From Sordariomycetes sp. S80-01Y (Eukaryota > Ascomycota > Sordariomycetes), in assembly GCA_037042185.1 (NCBI GenBank), contig JAXQJY010000020.1, forward strand, positions 682,001 through 746,000: DNA of 64,000 bases. The letters are read 5' to 3'. Both the position numbers and the translations under genes were made by a program. Below are positions 55,507-64,000 of this stretch, in pieces; positions within the stretch are counted from its first letter, which is position 1, and each line of letters begins with the position of its first letter. The notes below the pieces were generated by a model, which was given only the letters and a program-made list of their open reading frames with translations, was not told the origin of the DNA and searched no databases.

Positions 55507-57653
55507 ATGAAATTCATTTCCGCAATCGCGGTGATCGCCGCTGGGACGTCAGCTAATCTGCTTCCGCGCGATGGCCATTCCCGCGGGCATCAGCTGTCAA
55601 AGCGTGGTCAGAGCGCGAACGGATCATACATCGATACAAAGGCTCCGTTCGAGAACATCTTCTCCGATATCACGATCGAGGAAGGGAGATCCGTAATCTC
55701 ATTCTTGAGAAAACAATCCAACGTCACAATGTGAGAAGCCCAATCTTGGGCCAGCCTGTATAGCGTAGGGGAGACTGCTCATACTCACTAGTCCCGGAGA
55801 TATCGAGTTTTACGGAGAATGGTCTGTATGGCTGCTGGCGCCTAACAAGACGGACGCGGTCCCGTACCTAAATCAAAAGGGCCCGAAGCCTCCCAGATAT
55901 GCTCGAGTGACAGGCCGGTCAGAATGCTATGACCGAGAATACATGGTTGGGTAAGGAACGTCCTAACTGTTTTAGAAGTGACAGATGACTCAACGTCTAG
56001 GCCCCTCCCAATCAGCGACAAGACAACAGCAACACCCTTGGACTGGGCACTTGGCGGCAATGCCACTTTCTATAACGGGTATTGCAACGGCAACGAGGGT
56101 GGTAATGTGACAGCATCTTCCGCATCTGACCCCGGGACCCGTCGCCCGAACGCAGATAGCAGGATTCAGTCGCGTGGTATCCAACGTCGAGATCCGCATA
56201 ACCCGTACGAAGAGAAGATGGAGTGGAACGGGGATGAGCTGCCGCATGATAAAAAGCAGCCACCTATTGCGATTCTGCCGGATGGTGCTAGACACGAGTT
56301 CGACCCAGAGCAAAACTATGTTTCGTGGAGTATGTTCCACCTTCATACATTACTTTGAACTGATATCAGATCACGCTTGCTGACAATATGCCAGTGGACT
56401 TCTCTTTCTTCATCGCCACCGGTCCCGGAGGCATCTCGCTCCACGACATCCGTTTCAAAGGTGAGCGAATCGTCTACGAACTCGCGATGCAAGAAGCCCT
56501 TGCGCACTATGCCGGACCCGACGAAGGCCAAACCTTTGCGTCCTATCTCGATGTCAGCGTTGGTTTCAAGAATTTCAACGTCATCCCGGGGTATGACTGC
56601 CCCAGCTACGCAACGTATACAAACGCTTTCTGCTTGTTCGAGTTTCAGAAAGACTTCCCTCTCAGCCGTCACATGGAATACGACTACCTGCATGCGACCA
56701 AAAATGTCGCCTTTATGCTGAGAAGCACCAGCACCGTCGGGAACTACGATTATCAAACGACCTATGAGTTCCACTATGACGGCTCGATACAGGTTGTTGT
56801 CAGAGCGGCAGGTTACATACAAGCATCCGACAATGTTAGAGGCACGGATCCATGGGAGTATGGTTTCAAAATCAGGGACGACCTCTCAGGATCGATGCAC
56901 GACCATGTTTTGAACTTCAAGGCCGACTTGGACATTAAGGGCACCGAGAACAGCCTTTTCAAGACCGAATTTGTACCTCACTCCCAAGTCTACCCCTGGT
57001 CACACAATAAGGTTGTCAACACGATGAAAGTAGAACGTAGCTTCATCAGTAATGAGGACCAGGGTCGAATCAACTGGGCGCCGAATGCAGCCGCCGCTTA
57101 CGCCGTCGTCAACAAGGACAAGCCTAATGAGTTTGGTGAGTATCCTGGCTTCAGGATTTACCCTTCTACTGGTTCGAGCATCCACCTGACGGTTGAAAAC
57201 TCAACCGTCTTTCCCAGCCATGTCAATTGGGCCACACATCAGCTCTACGCCCTCAAGCGCAAGGATACGGAGCCCATATCCTCGCATCCTGAGTCTGGAT
57301 ACTACGCGGACAAAGCGATCATTGACTTTAACGACTTTTTTGACGGCGAGAGTCTGGAGCAAGAAGATATTGTGCTGTACTTCAATCTCGGGATGCATCA
57401 TATGCCTGATACATACGATTTGCCCGTCACAGTTTTCCAGGGTGCGCAATCTGGTATCACGCTGAGGCCGCAGAACTATGGTCGCAGCGATCCGTCCAAG
57501 TCGACGCGTCAGCAGACTCATATCATAAGAGAGGGCGGGAAAGCCAAAGTCGAGAATTATGGCGTGGAAAAGCTTGGAGGCTCTTTTGATCTCAGTTCGG
57601 CAAACCCTCAATGGACTCCACTGCCCGAGGCGCCCTGGGATGACGAGTGGTAA
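55507..57653 (+). CDS. Secreted copper amine oxidase
   Basis: Four exons (55507-55730, 55792-55950, 56001-56329, 56395-57653) encode 656 residues; introns are 61, 50 and 65 nt. The leader MKFISAIAVIAAGTSA is a signal peptide. The topaquinone-forming tyrosine is in GNYDYQT (about Tyr355); the catalytic-base region is ASYLDVSVGF (about Asp290). Copper ligands are in MHDHVLNF (His406, His408) and LGMHHMP (about His573). The enzyme oxidatively deaminates primary amines to aldehydes with release of ammonia and hydrogen peroxide. With a leader and no peroxisomal C-terminal tripeptide (it ends DDEW), it should act outside the cell. Confidence 0.93.
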
Positions 57654-60100
57654 GACGACGTTGAGATGCAAGGAGCTTAGATGTATGTGTGTTACGTGGA
57701 GGATGCCCAAGAAGCAGAGTAAACAGTTTCTTAGCTAAGGGAAGACAGGGAAAGAAGAGAAGGTACATGAGAGGGGGGCGTGATCAACAACAAGAGATCA
57801 AGCCATGTTCGGTCTTCAAGACATTAGATGCAGATGCAGATGGGAACGGGGCTGAATCCATTGAATTTGAGCACAATCGCAGCCTCAATGCCGCTCTTGT
57901 CTACGTCGTGAAGTACAAAAAATGTCTAATATGTTTCACCATCAAAGCAAAAAACACAGACGACAGAGGTTTCACGCTGACGGATTTTGACACCTGTAGC
58001 CCAATGGCCTACTCTTGAGGCGTTCATGCGCCCCAAGCCCTACTTGCTTCCGGGAAGTGCTACTCGCACAGCGTTTCGTCCAATATGGTCCTGAGAATAC
58101 CTCACGAGTAGTCCGCAGAATATCATGGTGACTCTACGCGAGAACCTAATTTCCTGGCCCGAAGGGTTGGGCCTGAGAAAGGATTCGACCGTTCCAGACA
58201 GTACGGGTTGTGAGGTTCTGCGCCCCTTGTCAGCCATTCTTTTACACTCCTAGCGACGGTACTAACAGAGCTTCCGATTCGTGGAGATACGATTAAATTA
58301 AAGTATTTACTGATAGGCAACAGCCGTATCTTGATGTGGGAAAACATTAGGACCGTGTGCAAGTGGATGAATTTATAGTGGGAGCCGTAGTATAAATGCC
58401 ATTTACGACATTGGATAAACGAAGTAGCGATTCCATTCAAACAAAGGATAACAATATGATTTTCCTTTCATCGAAACCTAAATTTGTTATCCATGCCAAC
58501 CGAGTTGATACCGAGCGTCATTGAGAGATTTTCGCGCTTTTGAGCCGAAGCCTCTCTGTTGACGCGGTTTCTCAAAAGCGGCGAAGCTCAAATCTGCATT
58601 ATCGAAGGGTATATAAATGGATGTGTGTTAAATTGGCGCTCTTTCGCGTGCCGCCATAGTATTGGCGTGAAACATGGTAGCTCAAGCTCATTTTCTGACC
58701 ACAGGGCGGTTCGTCCACGTCGATTGCGAGCAAGAAGGCCGCTGCTATCGAAATCAAACAAGAGATAGGTCAAAAAAGATGACTAATAACAGAACTTGTG
58801 ACGGAAATTCAACCCCTATTGAGGCCAAGCCACCGGGGAGTTGCCATAGCTGCCCGCATTTACGCCATGACCGCAGGCTTCTACCTGCTCACTTTCAACT
58901 CACCTCGGCGCGGCTGATCCCTTCTACTTTCGTCTTTCCATGTTACTCATGCGTAATCTTTCATTTATTTTATAGTCGAGCAAGTTCATCATCATAACCT
59001 TTCGAGAACGACACTGCTTCAGTCAGAACTTGCTTACGCGCTCTCAACATGATGCACCGTCCTTCACGATCACGAACAGACGACCTAAGTCCTGATGCCT
59101 CGATTGAGTGCAATAACCCTGGGCCTTTGGGTCTTGGGAGTCTCCATAAAGCATCTCGAGAAGATAGAAACTGGGTGCCGCATGGAAAAAGGCCTAGAGC
59201 AGGCCACGGTCATACCAGGGCGGCCAGGCAACATCGCTACGGCAATATCGAGGTAAGCGCTCCTCTTTAAATTTCGATAAGACATCATAAATGACCATAC
59301 CAAAGATGCGCAATGAAGTATCCACCTCTACCTTAGGCGACTCAAGCCTTCTCCACCTTCGGGAGACCCTAAGTCACCATCCCGACACACCATCCGTCGC
59401 GTAACCACAGGCCGACCTCCTCGACCGACCAGCCAACGCGTCGTGCTGCATAGGCTCCGCGCGGATGATACTAAAGAACCGGGTAAAAGGCCCTTTGAGC
59501 CAGATTTGGCTGGAGTGACAGAGGCGGTGGGTATGTTGTTGGCAATGAAGATGAATGTACACGGTGTTGAGGACTTTCAATCCATGAGGGCCTTGATAGA
59601 TAGAAGGGCGGCGAACAAAGATTTACCACGGGAGAAAGAAAAGAAACTGGCGGGTCTAATTCTGCAAGGTACAGGCGTATGGTCTCTGGATTGAATGAGG
59701 CCGTGTTTGGGGAATGGAAATAGCGGAAAGCGACGACCATTGAAGGCAGCAGTTTGGTTGTCCGCGGGAGCACCACAACACGCATCTGGCACGGCTTCAA
59801 GTTGTTATATGAATGGTCACACTCTTCTTTCTATGTTGCGTCTGAAACTCAAATTCAATGTTGGCCTCAGGCAAAAATGTCGCAGAGTACGTTTCTCTGG
59901 AAGAGATGAGCTAGTGCAGAAAAGCAAGACCAACCTTGAAACGCACACACGCTGCAGCTCCTCGGGTTAAGACCAAAGCCACTGCTGCCTCCTCGAGAAC
60001 ACAAACATTGAGTACAAACAGGAGTTTACCCCGAGAAGCTTCAAATGCTGATGTCTTGCCTGCTCTGTCAAAAGAGGAGAGTAGTTGGCGAAGTATGGTG
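57654..60100. other. No supported gene; degenerate-looking region
   Basis: About 2.4 kb, AT-richer than the genes to its left. No frame shows a leader, domain or splice logic; the 109-codon frame at 57689-58018 is not convincing. It borders the pseudogene region and may be eroding accessory DNA. Confidence 0.45.
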
Positions 60101-61974
60101 CTAAATCACCAGCCCCGGCCGCGTCGGTCTCAGTGGTGCCATTACCGAGACAGCGAACCGGTTGCTGCTCCTCCAGTTCATGTCAAAATGCTCGCCGCCA
60201 ACCTCTTCTAGACCCTTTTGGAAATGCGTCATAGATCTAGCGTATACACCCGTCACACGGCCTTGAGTCCGACCGTTCTTGTATAGCGTCCGATATTCCC
60301 CAGACCAGACAGTTCGCTTTAGGAATTCTTGGGAGTATTCGTTGAAGTCCTTGACGGCCTCTTCCTTAACGCACAGAGTCTTGATGTCGTGGCGATTCAT
60401 GTATCTAATCCGGCGTATGATGAAGTCGCCAGTCCAAGACATCTGTTGAATGACAGAGCCGTGGGAGATCGGTGGGTTGGGGCCGTTTATCAAGGCGTAA
60501 TTAGGAATCTGAATGACCATGGATGTATAGAAGGCCTGAGGACTTTCGGCCCAAAGATCTTCGAGCTTAGTACCCTTTCGACCTACAAGCTTCCACTGTG
60601 GAAGCCAAGAACTATCGAAACCGGTTGCGCAGACGATGAGGTCGAACTCCTCTGTGCCATTAGCGGTCTGTGCCCCCTTGTCAGTTACGCGCTCGATTGA
60701 GTCCCAACAATCTACACAATTTGGCTGCTGCAGCGCCTCCAGATATCCGTCGCCGGGAGTAATCCGTCGACAACCGGCCTTGAACTTCGGCATGATTCGC
60801 TTCTCCAGTTCGGGGTCTCTCTTCAGCGAGCTTTCCATACGTTCCTTGCAGATGCCCTCGAAAAAGGGCTGTGCTGGGTTGTTGAGGCACATCGCAAAGA
60901 AGAAGGCGTTGACGCTGTGGAGTCAGAATCGCATCGCAACCTTGCGTGTCACATCTGGAACTTACGACTTTTCGAGATCTCGTCAATACTCAAAGTGGGC
61001 AACGGAATTCTCGCGCCAAGTTCTCTTTTGAGCATCCGAGAACTTATAGTTCTTACCCTCCGGCGTCTTCTCGCCTAAAAAGTTGACTGATATCCATGTG
61101 GGCTGTCGAACAAAGTTGACCAACCTCTCTACATGGGGCTGCATGGCAGAGAAGAATTGGATTCATGAAGCCACATTGCCAACGACGGCAACTCTTTCCC
61201 CTTCCCATTCAAAAGACTTGCCCCTAAGCCGCATCAGCTCTGCTTTGGGTTGAAAGAAGGTGAACTCAACCATTTGGCAATGTGGAGTAGCTTCCCTTCG
61301 AAATTGAAGAGACCATCAATGTCGGGCCATTTCCACTTGCTGTAGAGTTCTTAGAGGCTGAGATTCCCAAGTTTTTGATCTTGCTTGCTTCAAAACTCCC
61401 GATGCGTTGATTAGAAAATCCGCTTTGTCGTGTTTGAGCTCTCCACCTTGCTCAAGCTGGACTTCCCACTGTGCAGAGCCCTCATCCCACAAAGTCTCCT
61501 TGATAGTTGTATTCAGCTGGATGTATTTCCACTAGTTGTACTTGTCCGACGTCTTCTTGATGTAAGTGAGTATTTCTTGCTGGCCAACGTAAAATTGCGA
61601 CCAGTCAGGATTGGGTTCGAAAGGTAAGATATAGGCGTCTAATGAGTTCGTCACCGAAAGCTTGAGATGGTATTGGTGGTAAATTACGGGAAGGGATATC
61701 ACTGGCCAGGTCAAGACGGGTTTTCAGCGCTCAAACAATGTACTTACCAGGCTGCTTCGGGGTATATATTCTCATACCACGTTCCTCCAACCTCGGGATT
61801 TCTATCGTAGATAACCAGGTCGATTTCGTTCTCCAGCTTGAACTCGTGCTGCACCTTATGAGCAATTAGCAACCCCGCGAAACCGACACCAATGCAAGCC
61901 ACCCGCAATCTTTTAGTGGGACTAAATGCAGGCTGCTCGAGCAGGTGCTCACTGTAACCCGTTCCGTTCATCAT
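60101..61974 (-). pseudogene. Baeyer-Villiger-type flavin monooxygenase, disrupted
   Basis: On the minus strand an N-terminal exon (61974-61748) carries the FAD motif GVGFAGL and NPEVGGTWYEN, and an intact last exon (60914-60101) carries VCATGFDSSW and about 270 codons of family-like sequence. Between them the BVMO fingerprint FEGKLLHIAKW (around 61302-61270) is recognisable, but the frame is broken. There are stops at 61534-61532 (after SDKYN), 61165-61163 (inside the second dinucleotide motif, GNVAS-stop-IQ) and 60985-60983 (after HFEY), a frame change near 61670 and another near 61270. Introns are inferred at 61747-61701, 61388-61330 (a GC-AG type) and 60965-60915. The long intact 3' exon suggests recent inactivation. 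No product is expected. Confidence 0.85.
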
Positions 61975-62003
61975 TGTGTCAGTAACAGCAGTTGATAGAA
62001 GAG

Positions 62004-62603
62004 GCAAGCATCTTTGGGTCTTGACTTTTGACCAGTTCACGACGCTATGGAAGATGACGTATGCGTTCGTGCAAATTTACGCGACCAGTGTGAGTTGCAC
62101 CAAGATTTCCATCCTTCTCTTCTACCGACGCGTCTTTGGCACCAATTGTGCCCATAACTTTTGCATGGCTCTTGCTATTGGATACTGGGTCGCCATTGTC
62201 GTGGCATGGTTCGCCGGCTGCCGCCCGGCAAGCTACTTCTGGGAACAATTCACAATGCCCGAGGGCAATGGGAGCTGTATGAATACGTCTCTGTTTTATT
62301 TTGCAAATGGTATTTGCGCCATGTTGATTGATGTGGCAATTCTATGCGTTCCAATCCCGACGAGTAAGAAAGCCCACCCCACCTCTCAATGCTGTAATAA
62401 CACCGATACAGTCATCAACCTAAAAATGCCGAAGAGTCAAAAGATGGCTGTCGGTGGGATACTCCTACTTGGTTCATTGTAAATGCTTTTTTTCCTGCAC
62501 AAAATTGAAGCTTACCAGTCATAGTGTATGCATCGCAAGCATCATCCGCATCGTGTCAATGGACAACCCTTTCAGTGAGCCGCTAGAGAGATCTTCCGTA
62601 TAA
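62004..62603 (+). pseudogene. Truncated rhodopsin/PTH11-like integral membrane protein gene
   Basis: Coding similarity starts abruptly at GKHLWVLTFDQFTTLWKMTYA and continues through CTKISILLFYRRVFG, WFAGCRPASYFWEQF and NGICAMLIDVAILCVPIP. This is the middle of the fungal seven-helix family often called rhodopsin-domain or PTH11-like proteins. Introns at 62364-62411 and 62479-62524 keep frame, then the frame closes at 62603 just after CIASIIRIVSMDN, short of the last helices. The first two or three helices are missing too; no start codon with a plausible leader precedes it. Roughly half of a normal gene remains, so I call it a fragment. Confidence 0.75.
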
Positions 62604-63220
62604 GTCTCGAAAGACTCTACTGTAGTGAGCGTTTGACATATTGATCGGAGCTTTGTTCTGGTGTAGCATGCTGGTATGAGACCTGTGCCGGGGAATTGTT
62701 GTGAGTCGAGTTTCGATAGATGTGGAGTCCTTAGAGACTAGGTAGGCAAGGAAGATGAGAAGATAAAAAACCTGCGGGTATTTCGATGAGTTATAGATTA
62801 TCTGCCAAACCCGTATTTCATGGCAATTTCACGTCCAGAAACCGTTTCAATACTGAGTGCATCCACCTAAATTTGCATTCCACTGGAATTCCTGGATCAG
62901 ATGACCCACTCTGGATTGGCAACCGGAGGTCAGCCTGGGCTGTCAAACACAGTACTACATGATTCGCTGCCTTGACTTGGACTGATTTGTTTGTAATTCA
63001 TTCCTCATCAAGTAAAACCCGTTCCCCTTGAGACTTCTCTGGGTGAAATATTCTCGGTCTTAGCACTTTGTGTAGAAACCATCCTTTAATGGCGGAATCA
63101 CGTGATGTCCGCAAAATTGAGGCAATTCCGAGATGATGAAATGCGAATCTTGACACCATTCCCTCGCCGACTAGCTATTTTGTATATTCTTAGAGCAGGT
63201 CATCGATAAGCTCTCACACG
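62604..63220. other. Intergenic; upstream of RWD-domain gene
   Basis: AT-rich sequence after the truncated membrane-protein gene. No homologous continuation of that gene was recognised, and no other coding region. Confidence 0.5.
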
Positions 63221-64000
63221 ATGCAGACTTTCGCCACAAAATGCCTTCCAAAAGACCTGATGGAGGTCCAGCTTGGGGAGATCGATCTGCTGCTGGCCAT
63301 GTATCCATCAGAAGACGAAATTCAAGTGGACAATAGCTCCCGACATCTGCTAGAGGAACTACGGACATGGTGTGAAAGTGAAGGCACCGAAAACTTTTCG
63401 TTTTTAACGCAAGACGCTATCTACATCACCCTTGGTCTCGACTTTGACGTCCCAGTGCAAGACGACAGCGAGACAACCATTACGGACGCAGCGCCACGCA
63501 TTGAGTTGGCCATTTCCGTTCCTATTGCTTACACAGGCGATACAACAGCGAGTGATCCTTCTGAGCCTCCAAACGCATCAATGAGAGTCCAGCCAACATC
63601 TTGGATGAGCAAAGCTGAGGCAGCTCAGATGAGCGCAGAAACCCCCCAGGCAGACATCACCAGCGCTATCGAATTCGTGAGGGAAGCTGCAGCTCATTCC
63701 TTCAAAAGAAAACATCACAAAGAGTGCACGGCTTCCCCTAACAACCATCAAGAAATTACCCGAATATGGTTCTACTTTCCTTCCATCAGCACCCGCTCTA
63801 AGCGAGACGATATAGTCAACAACGCGCCTACATATAACCTCACCGGCTTCCTCCTTGCAGGAAAACCCGGGGTTCTGTGTCTAGAAGGAGATTCCCAAGC
63901 CATCGACGATTTCATGAAATTTATCAAGACAGTGAGCTGGAACGATATTCCCTCACAGCATAAGAAGGTGAGCGAGAGGCATAGAGAAGAGGGGCCGGAG
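63221..64000 (+). CDS. RWD domain/DUF1115 protein (partial, runs off right edge)
   Basis: An open frame of 260 codons from MQTFATKCLPKDLMEVQLGE to the window end. The N-terminal part looks like an RWD domain (ELDLLLAMYPSEDE-type start, here EIDLLLAMYPSEDEIQVD). After a variable linker the DUF1115/Prp3-C-terminal-like domain begins near residue 180 with ITRIWFYFPSISTRSKRDDIV, then YNLTGFLLAGKPGVLCLEG and SWNDIPSQHKKVSER. This arrangement is that of RWDD2-like proteins of unknown precise role. The frame may contain an intron near the edge. The start ATG is preceded by CACACG. Confidence 0.85.
   Translation, partial: MQTFATKCLPKDLMEVQLGEIDLLLAMYPSEDEIQVDNSSRHLLEELRTWCESEGTENFSFLTQDAIYITLGLDFDVPVQDDSETTITDAAPRIELAISVPIAYTGDTTASDPSEPPNASMRVQPTSWMSKAEAAQMSAETPQADITSAIEFVREAAAHSFKRKHHKECTASPNNHQEITRIWFYFPSISTRSKRDDIVNNAPTYNLTGFLLAGKPGVLCLEGDSQAIDDFMKFIKTVSWNDIPSQHKKVSERHREEGPE

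Noticed and set aside
57689-58018. A 109-codon plus-strand frame after the amine oxidase gene
   Set aside because: Follows too closely on the amine oxidase 3' end, has poor composition and no features.
58000-62800. Repeat-induced point mutation as the cause of the pseudogene stops
   Set aside because: Of the three stops only the one after HFEY looks like a simple C-to-T change, another requires a transversion, and the 3' exon is intact; there is no dense C-to-T pattern.

Overview
The window reads as a chromosomal segment of a filamentous ascomycete (Pezizomycotina, most likely Sordariomycetes). Genes are intron-poor. Spliceosomal introns are mostly 41-76 nt, with GTRAGT-type donors, CTAAC/CTGAC-type branch points and YAG acceptors. 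Housekeeping codons are strongly C-ending. Families such as the Zn2Cys6 regulator, GH105, DUF4267 and IML2 fit this assignment. Gene models below were spliced by hand, and the reading frame closes at every junction of the genes called intact.

Layout. Positions 1-4.4 kb hold a small DUF4267 membrane protein and a structurally unusual tRNA-Arg(CCG) gene in otherwise empty sequence. Positions 4.4-21 kb are a dense housekeeping block: an Mpv17/PMP22 family protein, phosphoglycerate kinase, the proteasome/TREX-2 subunit Sem1, Iml2, a fatty-acid-hydroxylase-like membrane protein, a long alpha/beta hydrolase, the spliceosomal factor Cwf19 and a secreted dipeptidyl peptidase IV. Positions 21-36.8 kb are looser: a GH29 alpha-L-fucosidase, a sugar transporter, a convergent pair (an orphan protein and a nucleotidyltransferase-fold protein) whose stop codons abut, a secreted membrane-anchored protein and a GH18 chitinase. 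Positions 37-58 kb are an accessory block: a Zn2Cys6 regulator, a CorA-like protein, an anion:cation symporter family MFS transporter, a GH105 unsaturated rhamnogalacturonyl hydrolase, a small conserved protein, an isochorismatase-like hydrolase with a leader peptide, a GH43-type secreted enzyme, a monocarboxylate-type MFS transporter and a secreted copper amine oxidase. Positions 58-63 kb are decayed: a Baeyer-Villiger monooxygenase pseudogene lies head to head with a truncated rhodopsin/PTH11-like gene. An RWD/DUF1115 protein runs off the right edge.

Together the accessory genes suggest breakdown of plant cell-wall side chains (fucose, unsaturated galacturonyl ends, arabinose/xylose), uptake of the products, and secreted enzymes that could act on host amines or salicylate precursors. 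These functional links are inference. The strongest novelty candidate is the tRNA-Arg gene at 3163-3296. It carries, besides a normal 10-nt anticodon-loop intron, a 52-nt insert in its D loop with the hallmarks of a spliceosomal intron.
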